From: Gordonia zhenghanii
Lineage (GTDB): Bacteria; Actinomycetota; Actinomycetes; Mycobacteriales; Mycobacteriaceae
Reading direction: 5' to 3'
Assembly: GCF_021738965.1 (NCBI RefSeq)
Contig: NZ_JAKKOQ010000005.1
Span: forward strand, 248,001 to 312,000
Length of the DNA stretch: 64,000 nucleotides
Below the pieces are notes generated by a model. It searched no databases and had not been told where the DNA came from. It worked only from the letters and a program-made list of their open reading frames with translations. The position numbers and the translations under genes are program-made. Of this stretch, positions 30,183-39,497 are shown piece by piece. Numbering within the stretch: position 1 is the first letter of the stretch; each line of letters opens with the position of its first letter.

Positions 30183-31685
30183 ATGCGAGCTGATACGGGC
30201 ACGCGGTGGACCAGACGCGGCAGCGTGGTGGGAGCGTTCGCTCTCGCCTCGCTCCTGGGCGCCGGTCCCGCGATCGCTGAACCGACCAAGTCGAATCCGG
30301 TCGCGGTGCTGATCAATCAGATCGCGGACGTCGACCAGAACCTCACTGAACTCGCCGACGCGGTCGCGGCCAGGCAAGAGACCGTCAACAAGTCGCTCGT
30401 CGACTTCCAGAACGCGGTCGCCGCTCGGCACCTCGCCGTCCAAGCGAACACCGGAGCCAAATCGTCGCTGGAGAAGGTGAGCGGCGACGTCGAGCGTGCG
30501 CAGCACGAGTTCGACGAATTCGTCCGTTCCGTGTACCGCCAGGGCAACAACCGTGGCGCGATGACGAAGTACGTCGCCTCCGACGATCCGGACAAGGTCC
30601 TGGAGCAGATGTCCGCCGTCGACCAGGTGACCCGCCAACAGCAAGGCGTGATCCGCAGACTCCAAGTCGCCCGCAACCAGCAGGCCAACCGAGTGGCGGC
30701 GACCGAAGTCACCAAGAAGCAGAGCGTCGAAGCGGCGGCCGACGCATCCGCGCGTCGCGACGACGCCGTGGCCGCGTACAAGGCCGCACAGTCGGCGGTC
30801 CGCGACCAGCAGACTCAACGGACCGAACTCGCTGGCCAGCGAGACTCGCTAACCGCCCGCCTGGCGAAGTTGCGCGGCAAGCCTGCCGCCAAGGAACGCG
30901 CCACCGAGAAGACCACGCCTGCCCGGCCCCTGGTTCCCGGAGCACCGACAGAGGTCACCGACGGACTCGAGCGCGCTGTGGACGCCATCCCCGCCAAGCC
31001 CGTCGCAGGCGACGACGCGATTGCGCAGGCCACAGCAGCTGCTGCACGTCTGGCCACCGACACCGGACAGGCACTGCTCGCCAGCCTCGTCGGAAAACAG
31101 CAGATCCCGCACTCACAGCTCCTCGACGAACTCGGCATCGGTGGAACGAGCCTCTTCGAAGAAGGCGACAACAACACGTTGACCAGACTCGGCAACGGCT
31201 CACTCGGCTCGCTGTTCGGCGGGCAGGGCGGCGCCCCCGGTCAGGTCCGTCCGGGGCTGCGCGGCGAACAGGCGATCAACCTCGTCGTCGACCGCATGAA
31301 GTCGCAGCTCGGCGTCACCTACGCGTGGGGCGGCGGCGACGCCAACGGGCCCACTCTCGGCATCCGCGACGGCGGTGTCGCCGACAGCTACGGCGACTAC
31401 CAGAAGGTCGGTTTCGACTGCTCGGGGCTGATGATCTACGGATTCGCGGGCGTCGGCATCGATCTGCCGCACTACACCGGCTACCAGTACACCTCGGGCC
31501 CGCAGGTTCCGCTGTCGGAGATGCGCCGCGGCGATATGATCTTCTACGGCCCCGGCGCCAGCCAGCACGTCGCGCTGATCCTCGGTGACGGCACGATGAT
31601 CGAGGCTCCGCAGTCGGGTGACGTCGTGAAGATCTCGCCGGTGCGGACCGCGGGCGCGACGCCGAACGTGGTGCGCTTGCTCTGA
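30183..31685 (+). CDS. ripA: NlpC/P60 peptidoglycan endopeptidase, RipA-like
   Basis: Secreted D,L-endopeptidase of 500 residues that cuts peptide stems of peptidoglycan at division. A signal peptide (about 1-33, ending PAIAEP) is followed by a long coiled-coil region (40-235) that keeps the enzyme autoinhibited in RipA, a flexible Pro/Ala linker, and the NlpC/P60 domain (about 365-500) with C413 (FDCSGL), H462 (SQHVALI) and E474 (MIEAPQ). Start ATG 30183 follows AGGGAG. Only one rip gene is present here, whereas mycobacteria have ripA-ripB in tandem. Confidence 0.92.
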   Translation: MRADTGTRWTRRGSVVGAFALASLLGAGPAIAEPTKSNPVAVLINQIADVDQNLTELADAVAARQETVNKSLVDFQNAVAARHLAVQANTGAKSSLEKVSGDVERAQHEFDEFVRSVYRQGNNRGAMTKYVASDDPDKVLEQMSAVDQVTRQQQGVIRRLQVARNQQANRVAATEVTKKQSVEAAADASARRDDAVAAYKAAQSAVRDQQTQRTELAGQRDSLTARLAKLRGKPAAKERATEKTTPARPLVPGAPTEVTDGLERAVDAIPAKPVAGDDAIAQATAAAARLATDTGQALLASLVGKQQIPHSQLLDELGIGGTSLFEEGDNNTLTRLGNGSLGSLFGGQGGAPGQVRPGLRGEQAINLVVDRMKSQLGVTYAWGGGDANGPTLGIRDGGVADSYGDYQKVGFDCSGLMIYGFAGVGIDLPHYTGYQYTSGPQVPLSEMRRGDMIFYGPGASQHVALILGDGTMIEAPQSGDVVKISPVRTAGATPNVVRLL

Positions 31686-31833
31686 CGCCGCGAGCGGACG
31701 GATGGGCAGCTCGGTACGCGGCGGCTGCGTCGACGCCGGGAACGACATCAGCGCGTGTGGAACGGCGAGGACCGCGGGCCGACCGCTACTGTGGTCTCCA
31801 GAACCACGCACGCCGATCTTCAGGAGCGAACGC

Positions 31834-32964
31834 TTGACTTCAACGGACAGTCCGGACCTGGCACTCACCGCCGAGGACTCGAAGGTTATCGAACGCGCGA
31901 TGTACGAGGTCAAACGCGTGATCGTCGGACAAGACAAATTGGTCGAGCGGATCCTGGTCGGGCTCCTCGCCAAGGGGCACATCCTTCTGGAGGGCGTGCC
32001 CGGCGTCGCCAAGACTCTTGCGGTCGAGACGTTCGCGACCGTGATCGGCGGCAGCTTCTCGCGTGTCCAGTTCACGCCGGACCTGGTGCCGACCGACCTC
32101 ATCGGCACGCGCATCTACCGGCAAGGCCGTGAGGAGTTCGACACCGAGCTCGGCCCCGTCGTCGCGAACTTCCTGCTCGCAGACGAGATCAACCGCGCAC
32201 CCGCGAAGGTGCAGTCGGCGCTGCTGGAAGTCATGGCGGAACGGCACGTGTCCATCGGCGGCACGACGTACCCGATGCCCGAGCCGTTCCTCGTGATGGC
32301 CACTCAGAACCCGATCGAGAACGAGGGCGTCTACCCGCTCCCCGAAGCTCAGCGCGACCGTTTCCTCTTCAAAGTCCTCGTCGACTACCCGACCGTCGAA
32401 GAGGAACGCGAAATCGTCTACCGAATGGGCAACATCCCACCGTCGGCGACGCAGATCCTCGACCCGGACACCACGAAGCTGCTGCAGGCCAAGGCCGCGA
32501 ACGTGTTCGTGCACCACGCGCTCGTCGACTACGTGGTCCGCGTCATCAACGCGACGCGGCGCCCGGCAGAGGTCGGACTGACCGACGTCGAGCAGTGGCT
32601 GGCCTACGGTGCGTCGCCGCGCGCCACGCTCGGCATCGTCGCCGCGGCTCGCGCGCTCGCGTTGATCCACGGCCGCGACTACGTGATTCCGCAGGACGTC
32701 GTCGAAGTGATTCCGGACGTGCTTCGCCACCGCCTGGTCCTCAGCTACGACGCGCTCGCAGACGAGGTCAACGCCGACCACATCATCACCAGGATCATGC
32801 AGACGGTCGGACTGCCGCAGGTCAGCGCCACGCCCGTCGGGCAGCCCCAGCAGGCCGTACCCCAGCAGGCAGCGCCCCAGCCGGCAGCGCAGGTTCAGCA
32901 GCCGGTGCAACCGCAGGCACCTGAGTCGAGCGGTGTGGATCAGCAGGGTCATGCCGGTCGGTAG
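31834..32964 (+). CDS. moxR1: MoxR-family AAA+ ATPase
   Basis: AAA+ chaperone of 376 residues, usually acting with neighbouring VWA proteins to mature or regulate complexes. Walker A is GVPGVAKT (54-61) and Walker B LLADEINR (114-121), with sensor ATQNPIENEG. A Gln/Pro-rich tail (about 335-376) is low complexity. The start is TTG 31834, seven bases after CAGGAG; no ATG or GTG fits, and the length then matches mycobacterial MoxR1. A candidate -10 box TACTGT lies at 31787-31792. The next gene overlaps its end by 14 bases. Confidence 0.9.
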   Translation: MTSTDSPDLALTAEDSKVIERAMYEVKRVIVGQDKLVERILVGLLAKGHILLEGVPGVAKTLAVETFATVIGGSFSRVQFTPDLVPTDLIGTRIYRQGREEFDTELGPVVANFLLADEINRAPAKVQSALLEVMAERHVSIGGTTYPMPEPFLVMATQNPIENEGVYPLPEAQRDRFLFKVLVDYPTVEEEREIVYRMGNIPPSATQILDPDTTKLLQAKAANVFVHHALVDYVVRVINATRRPAEVGLTDVEQWLAYGASPRATLGIVAAARALALIHGRDYVIPQDVVEVIPDVLRHRLVLSYDALADEVNADHIITRIMQTVGLPQVSATPVGQPQQAVPQQAAPQPAAQVQQPVQPQAPESSGVDQQGHAGR

Positions 32965-33892
32965 CGGCTACCCGTCCTTTCACGAGGGGACCCTCAACGA
33001 TCCGCAATTGACGGCGGCGCTCAAGTCCCTCGAGCTGACTGTCCGTCGCAAGCTGGACGGGGTGCTCCAGGGCGAGCACCTCGGCCTGATCCCGGGCCCG
33101 GGGTCCGAACCCGGCGAGGCGCGCCCGTACCAGCCCGGCGACGACATCCGCCGCATGGAGTGGTCGGTCACGGCGCGGACGTCGACGCCGCACGTGCGCC
33201 AGATGATCGCCGACCGCGAACTCGAGACGTGGTTCGTCGTCGACGCGTCGGCGAGCCTGGACTTCGGCTCCGGTGAGCGCACCAAACGTGATCTCGCAGT
33301 CGCGGCCTGCGCGGCGATCGTGCACCTCACTGCGGGCGGCGGCAACCGCCACGGCGCGATCGTGGTGACCGGCGACGACATCGTCCGCATTCCCGCGCGC
33401 GCCGGCCGAGCGCACGATCGGGCGCTCCTCAAGGCCGTCGCCACCACCGAACGCAGCACGCCGGGTGTCCGCGGTGACCTCGCCGCAGGTCTGGAGGCGT
33501 TACGACGTCCGCTGCGTCGACGAGGCCTCGCCGTGGTCGTCAGCGACTTCCTCGGTCCACTGGACTGGACACGGTCACTGCGTGCGATCGGCGCCCATCA
33601 CGAACTTCTCGGCGTCGAGGTCCTCGACCCCCGTGATCTGGAGATCCCCGATGTCGGCCAGCTGACGCTGCGCGACGCCGAGACCGGTGAACTGCTCGAC
33701 GTCGACGCAACGCCACAACTGCGCACCGATTTCGCGGCCGCCGCGCAGGGACATCGCGATCTCGTCCATCGGGAGTTCCGGGGGAGCGGCGGACCCGTCA
33801 TGTCGCTGCGCACCGACCGCGACTGGATCGCCGACACCGTGCGTTTCGTCGGCGAACGACGACGCGGGATGGCGGCGGGGGTGGCCCGATGA
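32951..33892 (+). CDS. DUF58 domain protein (MoxR-associated)
   Basis: Cytosolic 313-residue protein of the DUF58 family, with the hallmark RPYQPGDDIRRMEWSVTART (about 57-76) and a degenerate VWA-like fold (TWFVVDASASLDFG at about 94-107, close to a DxSxS metal site). It sits between moxR and a membrane VWA protein, with overlaps at both ends (14 and 4 bases), so the three products are made together and probably interact. ATG 32951 is preferred to GTG 32933 because it follows a GCAGGG ribosome site. Equivalent to Rv1480. Confidence 0.88.
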   Translation: MPVGSGYPSFHEGTLNDPQLTAALKSLELTVRRKLDGVLQGEHLGLIPGPGSEPGEARPYQPGDDIRRMEWSVTARTSTPHVRQMIADRELETWFVVDASASLDFGSGERTKRDLAVAACAAIVHLTAGGGNRHGAIVVTGDDIVRIPARAGRAHDRALLKAVATTERSTPGVRGDLAAGLEALRRPLRRRGLAVVVSDFLGPLDWTRSLRAIGAHHELLGVEVLDPRDLEIPDVGQLTLRDAETGELLDVDATPQLRTDFAAAAQGHRDLVHREFRGSGGPVMSLRTDRDWIADTVRFVGERRRGMAAGVAR

Positions 33893-34881
33893 GCGACTGG
33901 TTCGCCCACCCGTGGTGGCTGTTCTCGATCCTGCTCGTCGTCGCACTCGTCGGCGTCTACGCCTATGTGCTGCGCAAGCGCAAGGCTCGCGCACTCGCGT
34001 TCTCGAACATGGACGTCCTCAAATCAGTGGCGCCGTCGAAGACTGACCGGTTCCGCCACGTACCGTTCGCGATCCTCGCCGTCGGGCTGCTGCTGCTGAC
34101 GGTCGCGCTCTCCGGACCGATCGCCGAACGCGACGTGGCGCGCAACCGCGCGACTGTCGTGCTCGTGGTCGACGTCTCGCAGTCGATGAAGGCGACCGAC
34201 GTGGCGCCGTCACGTCTGCAGGCCGCTCAAGCGGCTGGCAAGCGGTTCGCCGACGACCTGACCGACGGCATCAACCTCGGTCTGGTCTCGTACGCGGGCA
34301 CCGCGTCCACGCTTGTCTCGCCGACACCGGACCACGATCGAACGAAGTCGGCGCTCGACAATCTGAAGCTCGCCGAGAAGACGGCCACCGGCGAAGGCAT
34401 CTTCGCCGGGCTGCAACTCGTCCAGACCCTCAACGCCGCGCTCGGCGGAGACGACGCCGCACCGCCGGCCCGGATCGTGCTGCTCTCGGACGGCAAACAG
34501 ACCGTTCCGGAGAGCCCGGACGACCCGCGAGGCGCATTCACCGCAGCCCGCAAGGCCAAAGAGGAGGAGATCCCGGTATCGACGATCTCCTTCGGCACCC
34601 TGCACGGAACCGTCGAGATCGAGGCGCCGGGCGGCGGGGTCGAACGCGTGGGCGTACCCGTCGACGACGAGTCGCTGCGCACTATCGCGAATCTGTCGCA
34701 GGGTGACTTCTTCACCGCGTCCAGCCTCGACGAACTCAACAAGGTGTACGACACCCTGCAGAAGCAGATCGGCTACGAGAAGGAACGCGGCGACAACTCG
34801 CGCCCCTGGCTGCTGGCCGGGACGTTGCTCGCGGTTCTGGGCGCTATGGCCGCACTCCTGCTCAACCGCAGACTTCCCTGA
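33889..34881 (+). CDS. Membrane VWA-domain (BatA-like) protein
   Basis: A 330-residue protein with two N-terminal membrane helices (about 9-27 and 58-76), a von Willebrand A domain and a C-terminal helix (303-325). The metal-ion-dependent adhesion site is intact: DVSQS (D95, S97, S99), with further T and D positions in the domain. It starts inside the stop of the DUF58 gene (ATGA). MoxR-DUF58-VWA sets are known for metal insertion or cell-envelope assembly; the target here, downstream of ripA, is unknown. Equivalent to Rv1481. Confidence 0.9.
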   Translation: MSDWFAHPWWLFSILLVVALVGVYAYVLRKRKARALAFSNMDVLKSVAPSKTDRFRHVPFAILAVGLLLLTVALSGPIAERDVARNRATVVLVVDVSQSMKATDVAPSRLQAAQAAGKRFADDLTDGINLGLVSYAGTASTLVSPTPDHDRTKSALDNLKLAEKTATGEGIFAGLQLVQTLNAALGGDDAAPPARIVLLSDGKQTVPESPDDPRGAFTAARKAKEEEIPVSTISFGTLHGTVEIEAPGGGVERVGVPVDDESLRTIANLSQGDFFTASSLDELNKVYDTLQKQIGYEKERGDNSRPWLLAGTLLAVLGAMAALLLNRRLP

Positions 34882-34938
34882 TCGCACCGCCCGCCCGACC
34901 GCCCCGAGACCGCGTTCGCAGCAGCGTTCGCCCTGAGA

Positions 34939-34944
34939 TAGGTT
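34939..34944 (+). promoter_or_regulatory. -10 box TAGGTT of the fabG1-inhA-hemH operon
   Basis: TAGGTT ends eight bases before ATG 34953 with no Shine-Dalgarno sequence. This predicts a leaderless or nearly leaderless operon mRNA. Confidence 0.55.
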
Positions 34945-34946
34945 GA

Positions 34947-35687
<741 letters not shown>

Positions 35688-35733
35688 GCCCGGCTCGTCC
35701 CAGCATTCCCAACATCCCGAGTAGGAGCACTCC

Positions 35734-36567
35734 GTGACCGGCATTCTCGACGGTAAGACGATTCTCGTCACCGGCATCATCACCGACGCATCGATCGCGT
35801 TCCACACCGCGAAGGTCGCGCAGGAGCAGGGGGCGACGGTGATCATCACCGGCATCCCCGAGCGTCTGCGTCTCATCGACCGCATCGCCAAGCGCCTCCC
35901 GCAGGAGGTCCCGCCTGCGATCGCACTCGACGTCACCGACGAGGAGAGCCTCGGTGCGTTGGCCGACGCGGTTCGTGAGCTCGCTCCGCAGGGCATCGAC
36001 GGCGTCGTCCACTCGATCGCGTTCGCGCCGAAGACTCTGATGGGACCGGACGCCGTGCCGTTCCTCGAGGGCCCCGGCCCCGACGTCGCGCGGTCGTTCG
36101 AGATCTCGGCGTGGAGCTACGCGTCGCTCGCCCGGGCAGCGCTGCCCGTCATGAACGAGGGCGGCTCCATCGTCGGCATGGACTTCGATCCGCGCACCGC
36201 GATGCCGGACTACAACTGGATGGGCGTCGCGAAGGCCGCCCTCGAGTCGGTCAACCGCTACGTCGCCCGTGAGGTCGGCGAGGCCAAGCGAGTCCGCTCC
36301 AACCTGGTGGCCGCCGGTCCGATCAAGACACTGGCCGCCAAGGCCATCTCGGGCACTGCGACCGACGACGCCAAGAAGCTGAACATGCTCAACGAGTACT
36401 GGGACGGCGCCTCGCCGATCGGCTGGAACGTGGACGACCCCAGCGTGGTCGGCACCAGCGTGTGCACGCTGCTCTCGGACTACCTGCCCGCGACCACCGG
36501 GTCGATCGTCTACGTCGACGGCGGCGCGAGCCACAACACCTGGTTCCCGGACGACTTCCTCTCCTGA
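35734..36567 (+). CDS. inhA: Enoyl-ACP reductase InhA
   Basis: NADH-dependent enoyl-ACP reductase of FAS-II, the target of isoniazid and ethionamide in mycobacteria. The 277 residues include the glycine-rich [11 protein letters not shown] (I21 present), DVT (about 66-68), S94 in HSIAFAPK, and catalytic Y160 and K167 (DYNWMGVAK). The positions matching I21 and S94 of M. tuberculosis carry the sensitive-type residues. The GTG start at 35734 follows TAGGAG. It is the second operon gene; hemH begins one base after its stop. Confidence 0.96.
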   Translation: MTGILDGKTILVTGIITDASIAFHTAKVAQEQGATVIITGIPERLRLIDRIAKRLPQEVPPAIALDVTDEESLGALADAVRELAPQGIDGVVHSIAFAPKTLMGPDAVPFLEGPGPDVARSFEISAWSYASLARAALPVMNEGGSIVGMDFDPRTAMPDYNWMGVAKAALESVNRYVAREVGEAKRVRSNLVAAGPIKTLAAKAISGTATDDAKKLNMLNEYWDGASPIGWNVDDPSVVGTSVCTLLSDYLPATTGSIVYVDGGASHNTWFPDDFLS

Positions 36568-36568
36568 C

Positions 36569-37705
36569 GTGACCGCGCCAGACGCGCCGTTCGATGCGGT
36601 CCTGTTCCTCTCGTTCGGCGGCCCCGACCGACCCGATGACGTCCGACCGTTCCTGGAGAACGTGACACGCGGTCGGGGAGTGCCGCCCGAACGTCTCGAC
36701 GACGTGGTGGAGCATTACCTCCACTTCGGTGGGGTGTCGCCGATCAACCGGTTGAATCTGGACATGATCGAGGCGCTGAGCGACGAACTCGACCGGCGGG
36801 GACGGCCAGGTCTGCCGATTCACTTCGGTAACCGCAACTGGCATCCGTTCGCTGCTGACGCAGTGTCGGAGATGGTGGCGAACGGCCATCGCCGGATCCT
36901 CGTGTTCCCGACCTCCGCGTGGGGCGGCTACTCCGGTTGTCGGCAGTACCACGAGGACATCGAGAAGGCCCTCGATTCGGCTGGTCTCGATTCCGCTGGT
37001 CGAGCGGAGCGCCGTCCTGAGCGAGCGAAGCGAGTCGAAGGGTCGAGACCCGTCGTCCTGCGCAAGCTGCCGCAGTTCTGCGAGGAGCCCGAGTTCCGAG
37101 GTGCGGTCGCCGACGGCGTGCGCGCCGCTCTGGACGAGTTCCCGGACGGTCCGCAGCCTCGGCTGGTGTTCACGGCGCACTCGATCCCGGAATCGGCCGA
37201 CCGCGCCGCGGGGCCCGTCGCTGACGGCGGACGCCTGTACTCCCGGCAGGTCGCCGATGCGTCCGCAGCTGTTGCGGGCCTGGTCGGCATCGACGAGTTC
37301 GACGTCGTCTGGCAGTCACGGTCGGGACCGCCCCAGATCCCGTGGCTCGCTCCCGACATCTGCGACCATCTGCGCGAGCTGTCCGCGGACGGCGTGTCAC
37401 GTGTGGTGGTGTGCCCGATCGGCTTCATCTCCGACCATCTCGAAGTGGTGTGGGACCTCGACACCGAAGCCGCCGACCTCGCCGTCGAGCTCGGCATAGA
37501 GTACGTACGGGTCGCGACCGCCGGCACGTCCCGGCGCTTCGTGGCGATGGTCGCCGACCTGATCGAGCGGTACGTCGACGGCGGCGGCGACGTCACCGCG
37601 ATGGGTTGCGGAGACAACGGCGGCATCTGTCGGCCGGACTGCTGCGTCCCGGTCAGGCGACCCGGCCGTTCAGTGGGCGCAGCGTCGCCGTCAGCTTCTG
37701 ACTGA
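36569..37705 (+). CDS. hemH: Ferrochelatase (CpfC/HemH) with an extra in-frame insert
   Basis: Inserts iron into the porphyrin (coproporphyrin III in actinobacteria) in the last part of heme synthesis. The 378 residues include SFGGPDRPDDVRPFLENV, the catalytic H204 (FTAHSIP) and E292 (SDHLEVVWD). Cysteines C171, C347, C354 and C358/C359 match the [2Fe-2S] site of actinobacterial enzymes. Residues 139-161 (DSAGRAERRPERAKRVEGSR region) are encoded by a REP-like palindrome (36983-37050) that interrupts the conserved helix before RKLPQFC. The frame is kept, so the enzyme is probably active with a surface loop. It overlaps a convergent gene by 15 bases. Confidence 0.93.
   Translation: MTAPDAPFDAVLFLSFGGPDRPDDVRPFLENVTRGRGVPPERLDDVVEHYLHFGGVSPINRLNLDMIEALSDELDRRGRPGLPIHFGNRNWHPFAADAVSEMVANGHRRILVFPTSAWGGYSGCRQYHEDIEKALDSAGLDSAGRAERRPERAKRVEGSRPVVLRKLPQFCEEPEFRGAVADGVRAALDEFPDGPQPRLVFTAHSIPESADRAAGPVADGGRLYSRQVADASAAVAGLVGIDEFDVVWQSRSGPPQIPWLAPDICDHLRELSADGVSRVVVCPIGFISDHLEVVWDLDTEAADLAVELGIEYVRVATAGTSRRFVAMVADLIERYVDGGGDVTAMGCGDNGGICRPDCCVPVRRPGRSVGAASPSASD
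36983..37050. repeat. REP-like palindromic element inside hemH
   Basis: Terminal arms GGTCTCGA (36983-36990) and TCGAGACC (37043-37050) enclose GCTGGTCGAGCGGAGC and GAGCGAGCGAAGCGAGTCGA. This is the vocabulary of the other copies at 38331-38401, 49003-49078 and 61431-61496. It sits in frame within the coding sequence. Confidence 0.85.
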
Positions 37706-38542
37706 TCGCCGGAAGTCCACGATGCACGTATTGACTGCGGCGGTACGCGCGGTACGCGTCAGCGCGGTGAGGCTGCGAAGCCGTTCGTCGGCCAGTTCGT
37801 GCTGCGTCCCGGTCACCCCGACCGAGGGCGTGCCTGCGAGGGCGACGATGGCGTCGATCTGAGCGGCCGAAGCGAGTACCCGGTCCACCCGCGGGTTGTC
37901 GTGTGGCGGAAGGTCGATGCGTCGGGCCTGCGTCATTCCCGCGAGTGCGTCCCGTAAGTCGGCGGGCGACGCCGCTCGTGCCCCGGACAGCTGCGCGATG
38001 ATCTGCGCGGCTTGGCCGACGGCGTCACGCAACTGGTACTCGAGTTCGCCGAGCGGCAGATCCGCGGACAGTCGGTCGACGGCGATCGGCGTCTGCGACC
38101 GCGTCAACGACCACCGGCAGCGTTCGGGGGTGCCGCGCGCGATCAATGCCAGCGCGTCGACGGGCCCCTCTGCGCCCGCGGGCCGGGGATCGATCAGAAG
38201 GACTTCGCCCGCGGCCATCGCGGAGTCAGTCAGAGAATCCGGCGGCAGTCCCTGTGCGTCGCCGGGAGCGGGCATCCGTACCGCGAGGTGAGCATTGCCG
38301 GCCAGCACCCCGAGGAGCGCCAGCGCGCCGCGATCCTGCTGATCGCGCCCACCCTGCTGATCGAGCCCATCCCGTCGATCGAGCGGAGTCGAGATCCCGT
38401 CCAACTCGTGCGCCTGCGCGAAATCGTAGAGCGTGTGCAGGACGTCGTCGGGCGCACAGCGACCGGCGTCTCGGGCCGCCGCCCAGACCGCGAGAGTCGA
38501 CGTCGGCCAGGCCCTCATCATGGTGATTCCTGGAGTGGTCAT
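37691..38542 (-). CDS. Conserved hypothetical protein (Rv1486c position)
   Basis: A 283-residue soluble protein without recognised domains. Features include an Arg/Ala-rich C-terminal half with SGARAASPADLRDALAGMTQARRIDLPPH (two fragments of a likely helix pair) and a preceding Leu-rich helix (LPLGELEYQLRDAVGQAAQII). Residues 48-71 are encoded by a REP-like element (38331-38401) and are Asp/Gln/Arg-rich, unlike the rest. ATG 38542 is nine bases past TATCGT. Position matches Rv1486c. It overlaps hemH tail to tail. Function unknown. Confidence 0.72.
   Translation of the reverse strand: MTTPGITMMRAWPTSTLAVWAAARDAGRCAPDDVLHTLYDFAQAHELDGISTPLDRRDGLDQQGGRDQQDRGALALLGVLAGNAHLAVRMPAPGDAQGLPPDSLTDSAMAAGEVLLIDPRPAGAEGPVDALALIARGTPERCRWSLTRSQTPIAVDRLSADLPLGELEYQLRDAVGQAAQIIAQLSGARAASPADLRDALAGMTQARRIDLPPHDNPRVDRVLASAAQIDAIVALAGTPSVGVTGTQHELADERLRSLTALTRTARTAAVNTCIVDFRRSVRS
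38331..38401. repeat. REP-like element inside the Rv1486c-like gene
   Basis: On the minus strand it reads GATCTCGACTCCGCTCGAT, then GGGATGGGCTCGATCAGCAGG, then GATCAGCAGG again. This aligns with the intergenic copy at 49003-49078 (TCTCGACTCCGCTCGACCAG, then GGGGCTCGACCAGCG). It lies in frame. Confidence 0.75.
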
Positions 38543-38594
38543 CGCCTGCCAACGATACGCGGAGCGCCTCACCCCGTCGGCCGGTCGCATGCCA

Positions 38595-38600
38595 TAGGGT
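38595..38600 (+). promoter_or_regulatory. -10 box TAGGGT of the DUF3097 gene
   Basis: TAGGGT ends eight bases before GTG 38609 without a ribosome site, consistent with a leaderless mRNA. Confidence 0.55.
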
Positions 38601-38608
38601 TGTCGACC

Positions 38609-39451
38609 GTGATGAACGATCGTTACGGCCGCGATGTGCTGGCCTCTCCCCGCAAGAGCAAGCCGAAGGCGCCGGAGGTGGCTGCGGAGCGCGATCTCGT
38701 CGTGGAGGACGCCGCGACCGGGTTCTGCGGCGCGGTGGTCGGTCTGGAACGCAGCTATTCCGGCGACATGGTGCGACTGGAGGACCGGCATGGCCGGGTG
38801 CGAGTGTTCACCATGTATCCGGCCGCGTTCCTGATCGACGGCAGGCCGGTCACCCTGGTCAAGCCGAAGGGCCGAGGACCCAACGCTCCGGAGACGATCC
38901 AGACCGCGTCGGGGTCCCGCGCGATCCCCAAGCAGCGCGCACGCACGGCGCGCGCCAGCCGGATCTTCGTCGAGGGCGTGCACGATGCGACGCTCCTCGA
39001 GCGAGTCTGGGGCGACGATCTGCGCGCCGAAGGCGTCGTCGTGGTGAGTCTCGAAGGGTTGGACAATCTCGACGAGGCGCTCGCCGAGTTCGGGCCGGCC
39101 TCGAACCGGCGGGCAGGCGTGCTCGTCGACCACCTGGTCGCAGGCACCAAGGAAGCCAAGCTGACGGCGGAGGTCGGAGAGAACGTCCTCGTGTGCGGTC
39201 ACCCCTACATCGATGTGTGGGAGGCGGTGAAGCCCGCGTCGGTCGGCATCACGTCGTGGCCGACGATCCCGATGGGGACCGATTGGAAGACCGGGATCTG
39301 TGACGAACTCGGCTGGGGGTCGCCGCGCGACGGTTGGCGTCGGGTCCTGGCCGGGGTGTCGAACTTTCGGGACCTCGAGGTCCCGTTGTTGCGGAGTGTC
39401 GAAGAACTCATCGACTTCGTGACGGTTGGGCCGGACGCTGCAGATCACTGA
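38609..39451 (+). CDS. DUF3097 family protein
   Basis: A 280-residue cytosolic protein conserved in actinobacteria (DUF3097). The N-terminal part (about 30-75) is a small beta domain (GAVVGLERSYSGDMVRLEDR). The middle has RIFVEGVHDATLLERVWGDDLR followed by GVVVVSLEGLDNL, with the E and DxD-like spacing reminiscent of a Toprim fold, which is my inference. The C-terminal part contains HPYIDVWEAVKP and GICDELGWGSPRDGWRRVL. GTG 38609 is preferred for its leaderless promoter; ATG 38612 is adjacent. The stop lies in a 17-base tandem repeat. Role unknown. Confidence 0.82.
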   Translation: MMNDRYGRDVLASPRKSKPKAPEVAAERDLVVEDAATGFCGAVVGLERSYSGDMVRLEDRHGRVRVFTMYPAAFLIDGRPVTLVKPKGRGPNAPETIQTASGSRAIPKQRARTARASRIFVEGVHDATLLERVWGDDLRAEGVVVVSLEGLDNLDEALAEFGPASNRRAGVLVDHLVAGTKEAKLTAEVGENVLVCGHPYIDVWEAVKPASVGITSWPTIPMGTDWKTGICDELGWGSPRDGWRRVLAGVSNFRDLEVPLLRSVEELIDFVTVGPDAADH

Positions 39452-39493
39452 TGAGGGCAGATTCCTGATGAGGGCAGATCAGTGATGAGGGCT
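39443..39493. repeat. Three 17-base tandem repeats at the DUF3097 stop
   Basis: Three contiguous copies of GAT(C/T)(A/C)(C/G)TGATGAGGGC(A/T) at 39443, 39460 and 39477. The stop codon TGA (39449-39451) lies in the first copy, and the array ends four bases from the stop of the convergent membrane protein gene. Confidence 0.9.
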
Positions 39494-39497
39494 GGCG

